A DNA stretch of 64,000 bases from NCBI RefSeq assembly GCF_948329515.1, contig NZ_CAOJCN010000006.1, positions 62,001-126,000 of the forward strand. The letters run 5' to 3'. A program made the position numbers and the translations under genes. This document shows, piece after piece, positions 23,858 through 32,991 of the stretch (position 1 is its first letter; every line of letters starts with the position of its first letter). Origin of the DNA: Cohnella rhizoplanae. Lineage in GTDB: Bacteria > Bacillota > Bacilli > Paenibacillales > Paenibacillaceae. The notes beneath the pieces are model-generated. The model saw only the letters and a program-made list of their open reading frames with translations. It was not told the origin of the DNA and did no database searches.

Positions 23858-24836
23858 GGTCTTGGAGGCCGAGAAGGCGACGCTGAGCACCGATGACAAG
23901 TTCCGGTTGACGGTAATCGAGCAGGAGCAGGCCAAAATCAAGGCGCAGCTGGACGAGCAGGACCGCCTGCAGCGTCAGGCCGAGGAGGTTGCGACCGTAT
24001 CGCTGCCGCAAGACTACGACGCGCTCTGGGGCGTAGAGGGCGCCAATGCAGAGATCACAGCGCTGCTGCAGCAGGTTAAGGAGTACGACTTCGCTATCAG
24101 CAACGACGAGCTCGCCACGGCCTCGCAGGCTTGGGCAGAGGAGCGCGCTGCCCTCGCTGGACAGGTAGCGGACCTGCAAGCCGCCAACGGCAAGCTGACG
24201 GCCGACAAGGAGGCTGCGGAGGCTCAGGCCAAGCAAGACCGCAATGACATGCGGACGGCGCAGGAGCAGCTCGTGGAGGCTGAGCTAAAGCGTGACAACG
24301 CCGTGAAATTCATGGAGGAGGCGCAGGCCGAGGCGGAGCAAGCCCGCGCTGATCGCGACAAGGCGGTCGCCGAAGTGTCCGGCCTGAAGGGCCAGATCGA
24401 CGAGCTCGAGGCGCAAGTCGCCCAGTACAAGAAAAAGGCCGGCGCGGGCTTCGGGGGAGGCCTCAAGCTGACCAGCACGATTAAGGCGGAATCCGATGAG
24501 GAGAAGCAGGCGAAGGCGGAGCGCGAGCGCGTCGAGCAACTCAACCGAAGCCTGCAGCGTTTCAGCGTAACGCCGTTGCCGCTGCCTCCGTCGATCGGTA
24601 CGTTCAATCCACCAGCGGCTTACGTCGAAGCAGCAGCCAGCACCGAGGAGACGGAGCCGGCCGCAACCGACGAGCGATTTTATCAGGCAGAGACGGCAGA
24701 GCTTGCCGACGGACTGGATGCAGAACACATGGGAGACGAGGCGGAAAGAGCAACTGCTGAAGGATCTACGCTCGAGGCCAAGGTAGCCGCCCTGGCAGAG
24801 CGCATAGCAGCGGTCGAAGCATTCGTCGGACTGTAA
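23829..24836 (+). CDS. Long coiled-coil phage protein
   Basis: 335 residues, overlapping the previous gene by 29 nt. Heptad-rich coiled coil covers about residues 1-45 and 95-205. A Gly-rich hinge (AGFGGGLKL) and a Pro/Ala/Glu-rich tail follow (about 245-310), then a short final helix. No enzymatic motif seen. A scaffold or linker role is possible. The family is not recognised. Confidence 0.65.
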   Translation: MNDDLQKQYEVLEAEKATLSTDDKFRLTVIEQEQAKIKAQLDEQDRLQRQAEEVATVSLPQDYDALWGVEGANAEITALLQQVKEYDFAISNDELATASQAWAEERAALAGQVADLQAANGKLTADKEAAEAQAKQDRNDMRTAQEQLVEAELKRDNAVKFMEEAQAEAEQARADRDKAVAEVSGLKGQIDELEAQVAQYKKKAGAGFGGGLKLTSTIKAESDEEKQAKAERERVEQLNRSLQRFSVTPLPLPPSIGTFNPPAAYVEAAASTEETEPAATDERFYQAETAELADGLDAEHMGDEAERATAEGSTLEAKVAALAERIAAVEAFVGL

Positions 24837-24854
24837 GAGCATCATAACGGGACG

Positions 24855-24876
24855 GGCCCTCTACGGAGGGCTTTAC
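24855..24876 (+). terminator. Possible weak terminator
   Basis: GCCCTC (24856-24861) and GAGGGC (24866-24871) form a 6-bp stem with a TACG loop, followed by only three T residues. It may attenuate early transcription. Confidence 0.35.
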
Positions 24877-24900
24877 CCAATTTAAGGAGGCGGGGAAACG

Positions 24901-25443
24901 ATGGCGATCGGACATCTGTATACTCAGCAACACGGCTTCACGGTTATGCACCTTGGCCCGGCGACTGCGGAGAACTATCGGCGTTCTGGACGCATGGCAA
25001 AGGCGCTGCTGGCTCGCACGCAGGACAAGGGCGAGCGTCGCACCATTGGGGAGATGGTCGGCGAATGCGAGTACGCGGCGGAATGGCTAGAGACCGGGAG
25101 GCGGCCGGGCAGCGTCCGAGGTATCGAACGAGGATATGAGGAGCGCTGCTGGGACCCGGCTTGGCTGGAGGCATACGATTCGCACAACTCGAGATACCGG
25201 ATTGAGCGAGACAGCGTAAGCCGAGACCTAACGGACGACGAGCGCTTCCAGATCGAGGAGGCCATGCGTGACTGCTCGCCGCGGGAGAAACAGTGCTTCA
25301 TCATGTACCACGCCGACGGACTAACGCTCGAGGAGATCGGGATGGAGTTGAACCTGGGGAAGAGCACCGTCCAGACGTACGTGGAGCGCGCAAAGGAGAA
25401 AATCGAAAATGCGAAGTTGACGAGCTTATTCCTTCTGGGATAA
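24901..25443 (+). CDS. Sigma-70 region 4-like late transcription activator
   Basis: 180 residues. The C-terminal half (about 120-172) has CSPREKQCFIMYHADGLTLE and EIGMELNLGKSTVQTYVERA, a sigma region 4 helix-turn-helix of the ArpU/Xpf/RinA kind that switches on late phage genes. The N-terminal half is unlike sigma region 2, so it is probably an activator rather than a full sigma factor. It follows AAGGAGGCGG and is the last gene before the late block, the usual position for this regulator. Confidence 0.82.
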   Translation: MAIGHLYTQQHGFTVMHLGPATAENYRRSGRMAKALLARTQDKGERRTIGEMVGECEYAAEWLETGRRPGSVRGIERGYEERCWDPAWLEAYDSHNSRYRIERDSVSRDLTDDERFQIEEAMRDCSPREKQCFIMYHADGLTLEEIGMELNLGKSTVQTYVERAKEKIENAKLTSLFLLG

Positions 25444-25478
25444 GCTTTTTTTTGTTACTTTATGGGAAGGGGAACAAG

Positions 25479-26105
25479 ATGAGTACCAATAAATTAAAAA
25501 CGTGGTCTGATATATTTATTGGATTTGCTGCAGGCATGTTGATTTTAGGATTCGCTCTAAATTTTTTTGCGATGGCGTTTAAGAAATTCCCGAAAATAAC
25601 GGACAGTTGGGACATGCTAGGGTTTATTGGAGCTCTCATTGGCGGCGGCGCGACCCTTTGGGCAGTGGTTTATACAATTGCCAAACAAAACAAAAAGGAT
25701 AAATTAGATACATATCCTTTAAAATTTTTAAGTGGTGACCAAATCATTGAGAAAATGGACTTCAGTATCAGAAGCGCTAAAATTCATGTCGAAAGAATTG
25801 AAGAGGATATTGAAAGGCACAGAAGATATCCAACTAGTTTTAAATATTGGATTAGTAGCTACGAAACTTCACTTTTAGAATCTGCAAAAATAAATGCAAA
25901 GGCGTACAGCCACGTAAAAGGATTCAACGACGCTTTGGAATTTGGTTTTTATGACAATCTGTTTTATTATGTTGAGGACGAAGAGTTGGATGTAAGTATT
26001 ACCATAAGTAATTTTAAAAAATGGATTGAGAAACTTGAAAAACACAAAAAAGAATTTAGCTCGATTATAGAGAACTTAAAAAAGGAATTCGAGAGAATGG
26101 TTTGA
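25479..26105 (+). CDS. AT-rich cargo gene: membrane protein with coiled-coil tail
   Basis: 208 residues. Two hydrophobic helices (about 13-33, IFIGFAAGMLILGFALNFFA, and 50-70, MLGFIGALIGGGATLWAVVY) are followed by a Lys/Glu-rich helical cytoplasmic part. ATG 25479 follows GGGAAGGGGAAC. The gene is markedly more AT-rich than its neighbours and sits between the late activator and terminase, with a terminator after it. This is the layout of a recently acquired accessory (moron) gene. A superinfection or defence role is only an inference. Confidence 0.7.
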   Translation: MSTNKLKTWSDIFIGFAAGMLILGFALNFFAMAFKKFPKITDSWDMLGFIGALIGGGATLWAVVYTIAKQNKKDKLDTYPLKFLSGDQIIEKMDFSIRSAKIHVERIEEDIERHRRYPTSFKYWISSYETSLLESAKINAKAYSHVKGFNDALEFGFYDNLFYYVEDEELDVSITISNFKKWIEKLEKHKKEFSSIIENLKKEFERMV

Positions 26106-26134
26106 ATTTGTCGTACATTTCCCCATTAAGTAGA

Positions 26135-26253
26135 TAACGTTAAAAATAACGTTAACCCGCGAGCCTTAGAGCTACGCGGGTTTTTCGTTTTGTCGTCATG
26201 GAATGTGAGGTCAGATTCACGATAAAGACCGTGCTTAGCGGTGGTTAACGTTA
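26135..26253. repeat. Three TAACGTTA palindromes before the terminase gene
   Basis: Perfect 8-bp palindromes at 26135-26142, 26147-26154 and 26246-26253, each within slightly longer symmetric context. They lie just upstream of the small terminase gene, where pac/cos sites usually are. Confidence 0.6.
26154..26186 (+). terminator. Rho-independent terminator after the cargo gene
   Basis: AACCCGCG (26154-26161) pairs with CGCGGGTT (26175-26182), followed by TTTTCGTTTT. Confidence 0.85.
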
Positions 26254-26271
26254 AGCGGAAAGGAGGCCCGA

Positions 26272-26979
26272 ATGAAGCCGATGAAGATCGCGGCACTCGG
26301 GTTGGAGGATGTCGTCACGGCCGGCATCAACGCCGGGAAGAATCCTCAGCAGATCGCCGACGACTGCACCAGGAAGGCCGGGCAGCCGATCAGCAACATG
26401 GCCGTGCGGCGATTCATAGAGGCTATGGAGGGCAGCGCCAGCGTCATGACGGCGCCCGTAAAGGCAGAATCGGCCAAGCCGCCGGACAAGCGCCGGGAGC
26501 GAGCCGTTAAAGAGGTGCCCGAACGCGTCCATCGCCTAGTCGAGCGCGACATCGATCTGATAGAGCTCCAATACCAGACGACGGCGGCGCTCGCCGATCG
26601 CTTCGCCTGGATCGCCAATCTACCCGACACGTTCGACGCGCGCATGCGGCAGCTGCATGACCTCGTAACCGCCGAGGGCACCGACACGACGACGCTCGAC
26701 CACTGGGGGCTCGCCTTCACCTTGGAGTTGCGCCGGAACATCGGGAATATGGCCGTCCTGAACCGGGAGATCCGGCAGAACGGCCAGTTCATGGCGACGC
26801 TACGGGAGAAGGCGTTCGAGTTCAACCTGATTCAGGAATATCTCCATCTGTTCATGGAGGAGTTCCGCAAAGAGAACGCCGGGGCCTTCGAGATCGCCGA
26901 GCAGCGCGTCGCCAGTAATCCGCGGATGCAGCGGATTGTCGAGCAGCAACAGCAGATGAGGGGATTCGAGCAAGCCTAA
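26272..26979 (+). CDS. Putative terminase small subunit
   Basis: 235 residues; recognises phage DNA for packaging if the assignment is right. The N-terminal part (about 10-55) is helix-turn-helix-like (KNPQQIADDCTRKAGQPIS, then NMAVRRFIEAM). A Pro/Lys linker and a long helical domain follow. Assigned mainly from size and from its place directly before the large terminase; no family signature is certain. Good ribosome site AGGAGGCCCG. Confidence 0.65.
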   Translation: MKPMKIAALGLEDVVTAGINAGKNPQQIADDCTRKAGQPISNMAVRRFIEAMEGSASVMTAPVKAESAKPPDKRRERAVKEVPERVHRLVERDIDLIELQYQTTAALADRFAWIANLPDTFDARMRQLHDLVTAEGTDTTTLDHWGLAFTLELRRNIGNMAVLNREIRQNGQFMATLREKAFEFNLIQEYLHLFMEEFRKENAGAFEIAEQRVASNPRMQRIVEQQQQMRGFEQA

Positions 26980-26997
26980 CTCTCGCCCCCTCTTCTA

Positions 26998-27117
26998 CTA
27001 TTTGAACAAGTAATACTCGAGTGCTGCGGCGGCCATTCTGCCAATTATCTGTCCAAATGCATTACCGATAATCCTAGCAGTCATTTCTTTAGGAAGATTA
27101 AAACGTCCGATTCGCAT
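26998..27117 (-). CDS. Leftward micro-protein between terminase genes
   Basis: 39 residues, MRIGRFNLPKEMTARIIGNA and a hydrophobic, amphipathic helix ending AAAALEYYLFK. AAAGGAGCC lies 7 nt before the ATG, an excellent ribosome site on the minus strand. It occupies a 349-bp gap (26980-27328), otherwise empty, in an otherwise rightward late block. Function unknown; it resembles small amphipathic peptides in character only. Confidence 0.5.
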   Translation of the reverse strand: MRIGRFNLPKEMTARIIGNAFGQIIGRMAAAALEYYLFK

Positions 27118-27328
27118 TAAGTTGGCTCCTTTCTTGTTCTCGATCCCTTATACGATCCATGGGCTGGATTTTTTAGGGATATCCTTACCGAAACCTGTAA
27201 TAACGACAGACTGCGGATTGTGTGACGCGCTAGCAGCCTAGTAATCGTGGTATCTATCCGTTTAGTTGCGAGACCGGAATAATTTTCGGAATAAAATTCA
27301 TGCGTTTTGACAAGGAGGTGCGGCTGAT

Positions 27329-29014
27329 GTGCTGCTCGCCAACATTCATAACCGGATAAAAGAGTCGGCCAAGGTCAAGAACACGCCGAAGTGGGAGCGC
27401 AAGCCGCGCGAGTACATCCAGGAGCGCCTCTACATTCGGACGAAGGACAAGCGTGTCGTGCCGCTGACATTCAACCCAATCCAGGGGATGTATTGGGCGG
27501 ACAAGACGTTGCGCGACGTTATCCTGAAGCCACGGCAGCTCGGGTTCTCGACGCTGACACTGGCGCGATTCTTCGAGGCCGTCATCAACGAGGAGAACGT
27601 CACGGCCGTCGTCGTAGCGCACGACGCGGACAGCACCCAGAAGCTGTTCCAGACGGTCCAGCTCATGTACGAGCGACTGCCGGAAGCCAAGAAGGAGCAG
27701 CTGAACAACGGGCGCAACCGACCGAAGTACGGAAACCGGAAGGAATTCTTCTTCGCTGGCAACAACTCGCGGATTTATGTCGGCACCGCGGGTTCGAGCA
27801 GCTTCGGCCGCGGGCAGACGATCAATTATCTGCTCTGCTCGGAGGTGGCGTTCTGGCCGAATCCTGAGGAGCTTATGACGGGCTTGCTGCAGGCGGTTCC
27901 GTTCGACGGCGAGATCGTCCTCGAGAGCACCGCCAACGGTGTCGGGAACTACTACTACCAGATGTACACCGACGGCAAGGGCGGCCGGACCAATTGGCGC
28001 TCGCACTTCTACGCTTGGCATCAGCATCCCGAATACCAGTTGCCGCTTAAAGAGGGCGAAACACTCACCTTCGACGAGGACGAGCTGGCCGGCATCGCGA
28101 CGTACGGCTGGACGCCCGAGCAGGTCAAATGGCGGCGCTGGAAAATCAGCGAGATGCCCGAGGAGGATGGAATCACCCGGGAGGACCGATTCAAACAGGA
28201 GTACCCGGCCAACGACGACGAGGCGTTCCTGAACACCGGCACGCCGGTATATAACGCGAAGGTGGTCATCCCTCGCAAGCAGGCGCTGGAGGAACGCTAC
28301 AAGGCGGTCAAGCCGGTCCGGGGGACGTTCGTCTTCAACTACGAGAACGAAAAGATCTTGCCGGAGTCGATCAAGTTCGTCGCGGATCCGCGCGGTCCGC
28401 TGACAATCTACGAGCAGCCGCAGCGTGGCTATCCATACGTAATCGGCGGCGACATCGCGGAGGGCGGCCACGACCTTTCATGCGGGCAGGTGCGGAACAA
28501 CGTGACCTGGAATCAGGCGGCCGTCTGGCACTGGCGCCTCGATACCGATCTGTACGCGAAGCAAATGTACTGCCTGGGGATGTACTACAATCAGGCGCTA
28601 ATCGGCGTCGAGACGAACTTCGACCTGCATCCCGTCAAGGAGCTCGACCGGCTCGGGTATCCGAACCAGTACACCCGGGAGGTGCCGGACACGTTCACGG
28701 GGCAGATCCGGAAGGCATACGGCTTCCACACGGATACCGTCACGCGGCCGCTGATCGTCTCGAAGCACGTCACGCTGGCGCGCGAACGGATCGACACGTT
28801 CAACGACGTCACGACGCTGTCGGAGATGCTTACGTTCGTGCGGAACAAGGTCGGCAAGCCCGAGGCCATGGCCGGCAAGCATGACGACACGATCATGGCC
28901 GATGCGATCTGTCAGGAGATCCGGCACCAGCAGCGGATGTATGTCATCGAGGAGGCGCCGCCACCGGTCAAGAAGCTCGGCGATCGGCTCGGGGTCAAGA
29001 AAAAGGCAGTATAG
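27329..29014 (+). CDS. Terminase large subunit
   Basis: Packaging motor ATPase and nuclease that fills proheads with DNA. 561 residues. The N-terminal ATPase has the Walker A-like LKPRQLGFSTL (about 65-75) and the Walker B-like LLCSEVAFW (about 168-176), with the coupling ESTANGVG motif. The C-terminal RNase H-like nuclease has GGDIAEGG (about 373-380) and HDDTIMADA (about 518-526). Start GTG 27329 follows CAAGGAGGTG; an ATG two bases earlier is in another frame. Confidence 0.94.
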   Translation: MLLANIHNRIKESAKVKNTPKWERKPREYIQERLYIRTKDKRVVPLTFNPIQGMYWADKTLRDVILKPRQLGFSTLTLARFFEAVINEENVTAVVVAHDADSTQKLFQTVQLMYERLPEAKKEQLNNGRNRPKYGNRKEFFFAGNNSRIYVGTAGSSSFGRGQTINYLLCSEVAFWPNPEELMTGLLQAVPFDGEIVLESTANGVGNYYYQMYTDGKGGRTNWRSHFYAWHQHPEYQLPLKEGETLTFDEDELAGIATYGWTPEQVKWRRWKISEMPEEDGITREDRFKQEYPANDDEAFLNTGTPVYNAKVVIPRKQALEERYKAVKPVRGTFVFNYENEKILPESIKFVADPRGPLTIYEQPQRGYPYVIGGDIAEGGHDLSCGQVRNNVTWNQAAVWHWRLDTDLYAKQMYCLGMYYNQALIGVETNFDLHPVKELDRLGYPNQYTREVPDTFTGQIRKAYGFHTDTVTRPLIVSKHVTLARERIDTFNDVTTLSEMLTFVRNKVGKPEAMAGKHDDTIMADAICQEIRHQQRMYVIEEAPPPVKKLGDRLGVKKKAV

Positions 29015-29017
29015 GGG

Positions 29018-30901
29018 GTGAGTCCAATCGCAGGGCCAATCAGAAGGGCGATCGACAAGGCTGCCAGAATCGTCAAAGGCAAGATCACGGGCAATCTGCT
29101 CGAGTTCAGGATGGAGACGAAAGAACAGCGCGAGGCGCAGGTGCAGCGCGACTTCGATCTCGCCAAAATCGAGAAGGAGCCGGTGCAGCAACGGTTCAAA
29201 ATGCTGAACAATTATTACAATGGCAAGCCGTACACGCAGCAGCAGGCCGCAATGTTCACTGAGAAGTTCGGCATCAACTTCCATCCGCCGTCGCTACCCG
29301 ACGCTTATGTGCAGGTCGAGAGCCAGATCGACGACATCGTGCCGACGCCGCAATTCAAGGGGCGCGACGACGATCTGGACGGAGCCAAGGCGAAGGTCCG
29401 GGAACAGGTCGTCAACTTCATCTGGTACAACAACGATATCGATGAACTGAACATCAACAACGATCGCAGCCTGAACGAACTCGGCAATGCCTTTTTCAAG
29501 GTGGCGTGGGACGGATCGATTCAGGGTCCAGGCTACGTCGGGGATATCGTGATAGGCAATCCAGATCCGGCGAACATCTTCCCTGATCCAGCCGCGTACG
29601 ACGTGGATGACTGCGAGTACTTCGATTTCCCATACCGTTTGCACCGGCGCAAGGCTCGGCGCATCTTCGGGGAGATCGTAAACAAGATCATGACCGACTC
29701 GAACCATTACGAGACGGAGATTTACGATAACCAGACGCCGAGCCTGGACGACGAGACGCTTCAGGTCGTCGAGCACTGGTACCGCGACGACGAGGGCGAC
29801 ATTGCATGCTCGATACAGATTAACAACGTCGAGGTCAAGCACATCCCGAAGTATTGGGTGAACACCCGGCACAGCGGAAATAAGATGTACCCGTTCGTCC
29901 ATTACACCAAGATTCCGGTCCGTAAAAGCTTTTGGGGCAAGGGCGAGATCGATTCGATCAAGGATCTGTTGGACGCCGGCAACCGCGAGTTCATCACGGC
30001 GCTGCTTAATGACGTATTCATGGCGAACGATATCGTCATCGTCGAGGATGGCGCTCTGGTGGATGAAGAGGCTGGCTTCCCTAACCATCCGGGGGCAGAG
30101 GTACGCGTCAAGCAGAACAAGATCAATGCGATCCGAAGGCTTGGCGGCCTGAGCCAGAACGGCGGCATCCTGAGCATGATCGAATTCATCAGCGGCAAGA
30201 TTCAAGAAGCGAACGGGAACTACGATTCCTCTCAGGGTAAAGAGCCGGTCCGCGTTACGACCAGCTCGGGTATTGCGCAGCTCAATGAGAAGGCCGAGGC
30301 GCGGAAGAGCACGAAGAAGGCCGGCCGCTCGCAGGGCTTCAAGCGGCTGGCGCAGCTGACCGACTGGACAGCGCTGGAGTTCTACAATACGGACCGCATT
30401 ATTCTGATCCGCGGAGAGAAGCCGAACGAGCCGGATACGACGATCACCTTCAACAGCGAGAATTTCAAGACTGTCGGTCCAGACGGGCAGCCTTACTATC
30501 CGACGGTCGACGTCGAGATCAGCGTCGGCGAGGGCATCAAGCGGTCGAAGGCGTTCACGCTGGCCGCGACGCAGGAGCTCGCGAACCTGAAGATCACGCC
30601 GGAGAACGTCGGCATCGTGCTCTCGATTGTGGATCTGCTCGACCTGCCGAATAGCGATGACATCAAGTCCTCCATTCAGCAGGCGGTCGCTGCACAGCAG
30701 CAGATGGCAGCTATGCAGAGCGCGCCAGGCGCCGCACAAGGACAACCGGGTGCGCCGCAGACGCCGGGGGCAGCGCCTGCCGTTGATGCCGAGGCGATCA
30801 TCTCGCAGCTGTCGCCTGAGGAGCAGGAGGCGTTCTTCGCAGCCTCTGAACAGGAGCAAGAGCTGATGCTGCAAAAACTCATCGAGGGAGGTGCGGCATG
30901 A
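29018..30901 (+). CDS. Portal protein (short-tailed phage type)
   Basis: Dodecameric ring at the capsid vertex through which DNA enters and leaves. 627 residues, larger than siphophage portals and close to P22-type portals. Features include the NNYYNGKPYT N-terminal region, GNPDPANIFPDPAAYDVDDC, the long central wing, and a Gln/Ala-rich C-terminal tail (about 560-627, AAQQQMAAMQSAPG) that may form the barrel. It starts GTG 29018, 4 nt after the terminase stop. Assignment rests on position, length and these patterns. Confidence 0.88.
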   Translation: MSPIAGPIRRAIDKAARIVKGKITGNLLEFRMETKEQREAQVQRDFDLAKIEKEPVQQRFKMLNNYYNGKPYTQQQAAMFTEKFGINFHPPSLPDAYVQVESQIDDIVPTPQFKGRDDDLDGAKAKVREQVVNFIWYNNDIDELNINNDRSLNELGNAFFKVAWDGSIQGPGYVGDIVIGNPDPANIFPDPAAYDVDDCEYFDFPYRLHRRKARRIFGEIVNKIMTDSNHYETEIYDNQTPSLDDETLQVVEHWYRDDEGDIACSIQINNVEVKHIPKYWVNTRHSGNKMYPFVHYTKIPVRKSFWGKGEIDSIKDLLDAGNREFITALLNDVFMANDIVIVEDGALVDEEAGFPNHPGAEVRVKQNKINAIRRLGGLSQNGGILSMIEFISGKIQEANGNYDSSQGKEPVRVTTSSGIAQLNEKAEARKSTKKAGRSQGFKRLAQLTDWTALEFYNTDRIILIRGEKPNEPDTTITFNSENFKTVGPDGQPYYPTVDVEISVGEGIKRSKAFTLAATQELANLKITPENVGIVLSIVDLLDLPNSDDIKSSIQQAVAAQQQMAAMQSAPGAAQGQPGAPQTPGAAPAVDAEAIISQLSPEEQEAFFAASEQEQELMLQKLIEGGAA

Positions 30902-31002
30902 AGAAGAAGCCGAAGAACGGAGAAAAAACGAAGGTGCAGAAGGGCGATGGTGTCCAGGCTCTCAAAGATGCGCTCATGAGCCGGAAGGGAAAGAAAAAGT
31001 AA
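30898..31002 (+). CDS. Lysine-rich micro-protein
   Basis: 34 residues, about one third Lys, ATGA-coupled to the portal gene. Probably a small virion or assembly factor; not recognised. Confidence 0.5.
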   Translation: MKKKPKNGEKTKVQKGDGVQALKDALMSRKGKKK

Positions 31003-31021
31003 CCTCAGGGAGGTACAAGGC

Positions 31022-31204
31022 ATGCTGAAAAATGTATTCACGGTGCTTGTAACCCAGAGCAGCAACGGGTTGTTCCAGCCGCCACTCGAGATCGGCCGAG
31101 AGGTGTTCGACGCCTATCCTACGGACGCTCAGATCGAAGCCGCGATCGTCAAGCACGATGGCGACAGCGCGAGCGTCAACAAGACGGTCCGATTACAGAA
31201 ATAA
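31022..31204 (+). CDS. Small late protein
   Basis: 60 residues, MLKNVFTVLVTQSSNGLFQP and onward, after CAGGGAGGTAC. It overlaps the next start codon by one base. Not recognised. Confidence 0.6.
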   Translation: MLKNVFTVLVTQSSNGLFQPPLEIGREVFDAYPTDAQIEAAIVKHDGDSASVNKTVRLQK

Positions 31205-31380
31205 TGGGCGATCTTGTCTTCCTGCATAAGTGGGAGGTTTTCGAGTTTGCGTGGGGCACAGCTATCCGGGAATCGCGGACCAAGAAGTGGCATACGCTAT
31301 GCTTGACGCCAGACGGACAGGAGATCGACGTAAGCGAACTGAACGTGATTCTACACGATAATGGAATAGAGTTTGTGTAG
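31204..31380 (+). CDS. Small late protein
   Basis: 58 residues, Trp-rich N terminus (HKWEVFEFAWGTAIRESR). Immediately followed by a terminator. Not recognised. Confidence 0.55.
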   Translation: MGDLVFLHKWEVFEFAWGTAIRESRTKKWHTLCLTPDGQEIDVSELNVILHDNGIEFV

Positions 31381-31382
31381 CA

Positions 31383-31412
31383 GGGCCCCCGCAGAGCAGC
31401 GGAGGCCCTTTT
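31383..31412 (+). terminator. Terminator within the late block
   Basis: GGGCCCCCGC (31383-31392) pairs with GCGGAGGCCC (31399-31408), one mismatch, followed by TTTTC. It probably sets relative levels of portal and capsid genes. Confidence 0.7.
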
Positions 31413-31488
31413 CTTATACCGCATTCGGCGGTGACAACTCGGAACAGACGAGGAATCTATAGCCGACGGGCTTACGGAGGGCTTATCG

Positions 31489-32286
31489 ATGGAGCAAGAA
31501 AAGCGCAAGGCCTTGCTGAGACTGGATCTGCAACTATTCGCAGGCGACGGTGAAGGCGAGGAACACGACGATGACGGCGACGGCGGCCAGAATCAGCCGG
31601 GCAAGACGTTTACTCAGGAGGAAGTAGACCGAATTGTAGGCGAGCGCCTGGCGCGTGCCAAAAAGCCGGAGGATTACGACGATCTGCGCGAGATCGGCGA
31701 GCATCTAAAGGAATTCGGTTATTCCGGGACTCCTGCGGAGGTAAAAGCCGTGCTCAAGCAGCAGGCTGAAGAGAAACGCAAGGCGCAAGAGCTGAAGGAT
31801 CTCGAGGAGGAGGCAGAAGAGAAGGGCGCCTCGCCTGAGCTGCTGGCCGACATCAAGTCGCTGAAGGACGAGCTGAAGGCAATCAAGAAAGAGAAGGAAG
31901 ATCGCGAGCAGGCGGCCAAGGATGAAAAGGCACGTCAGGAAGCTTGGAACAAACAAGAAACGGAATTCAAAGACAAGCATCCGGACGTTGATCTTGAGAA
32001 GCTCGGCCAGAACGATCGATTCGTGAAGTTCCTGAGCCGCGCGAACCCGACGCTTTCGCTGCTTGAGGTATACGAAGACTTCCTCGACCTCGTAGGCGGC
32101 GCGGAGGCGGCTGCCATCGCCAAGATCAAGAGCAACAACGATCGCAGCACGGCGAGCGGTAAGGGCGGCGGCGGCGATCATACGGGCGGCACATACGGCC
32201 TCAACGACCATCAGGTCAAGCTCGCCAAGCAAAACGGCATGTCGGTGAAGGAATATGCCGAACTGCTCGGACAAATCAAAAAATAG
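31489..32286 (+). CDS. Capsid scaffolding protein
   Basis: Guides coat assembly and leaves the mature head. 265 residues, very acidic start with the frequent phage LDLQLFAG motif, a long charged coiled coil (about 90-155, KAQELKDLEEEAEEKG) and a Gly-rich segment before a C-terminal basic helix. It is placed between portal and coat genes as expected. Confidence 0.8.
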   Translation: MEQEKRKALLRLDLQLFAGDGEGEEHDDDGDGGQNQPGKTFTQEEVDRIVGERLARAKKPEDYDDLREIGEHLKEFGYSGTPAEVKAVLKQQAEEKRKAQELKDLEEEAEEKGASPELLADIKSLKDELKAIKKEKEDREQAAKDEKARQEAWNKQETEFKDKHPDVDLEKLGQNDRFVKFLSRANPTLSLLEVYEDFLDLVGGAEAAAIAKIKSNNDRSTASGKGGGGDHTGGTYGLNDHQVKLAKQNGMSVKEYAELLGQIKK

Positions 32287-32301
32287 GGAGGCACATCAAG
32301 C

Positions 32302-32970
32302 ATGATCGAATATGCATACAGCTTGGCCGTCACGAGCGCGCCGATCATTGAGGAATTTCCGATCGCGGCCGGCACGGTCATTGAAAAGGGCGAGGTCGTG
32401 AAACTCGTGGAGGGATTCGTGGTTGCTGTTGGCGACACGGACCAGGATGATCCTTACCTCGGCGTATCTGCAGAGGAACACACGGGCACGGCGTCGCTGC
32501 TGAATCCTCGCTCGAACGGCAACAAGATCAAGGTATACTGCTCGCCGCTTGCCGTCTTCAAGTGCAAGCCCGGCATCATTTCCACGGCCACGGGTGGCAA
32601 CACGACGACCTGGGTTGATTCTGGCTTCACGGATCCGGCCGATGACAAGTTCAACGGCGGCCTGCTGAAAGTCCGCAAGTCCGCGACTCTGACGAACGGT
32701 GTAGGCAAGTGGTACACGGTCACCGATTTCACGAAGACGACTGGAACGTTCACGGGCGCCTTCACGGGCGGCGTATCGGTCGGCGACCAGGCTCTGGTGC
32801 TTCCACCGGTCGGCAGCTTCGGGTGGGACCTGAACAGCGACGGCACGAACTTGAACTTCGCGGCGAACGGTGGCGAGTCCATCATGATCGTTCGCGTTGA
32901 TCCCGAGCAAGAACTGGTTTACTTCATCCTCCGGCTGCATCAGTTCGGAAATACCATGGTAGCCGTTTAA
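32302..32970 (+). CDS. Putative capsid decoration/head protein
   Basis: 222 residues, beta-rich, many Gly/Thr (KTTGTFTGAFTGGVSVGDQ). The N-terminal part (EFPIAAGTVIEKGEVVKLV) resembles small head-decoration proteins. It lies between scaffold and coat genes. The assignment is by position and composition. Confidence 0.6.
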   Translation: MIEYAYSLAVTSAPIIEEFPIAAGTVIEKGEVVKLVEGFVVAVGDTDQDDPYLGVSAEEHTGTASLLNPRSNGNKIKVYCSPLAVFKCKPGIISTATGGNTTTWVDSGFTDPADDKFNGGLLKVRKSATLTNGVGKWYTVTDFTKTTGTFTGAFTGGVSVGDQALVLPPVGSFGWDLNSDGTNLNFAANGGESIMIVRVDPEQELVYFILRLHQFGNTMVAV

Positions 32971-32991
32971 GCGGCGGAAGGGGAGGGCAAT

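Noticed and set aside
29294..30874. 526-codon leftward frame opposite the portal gene
   Set aside because: Shadow of a real gene in GC-rich DNA, with no motif.
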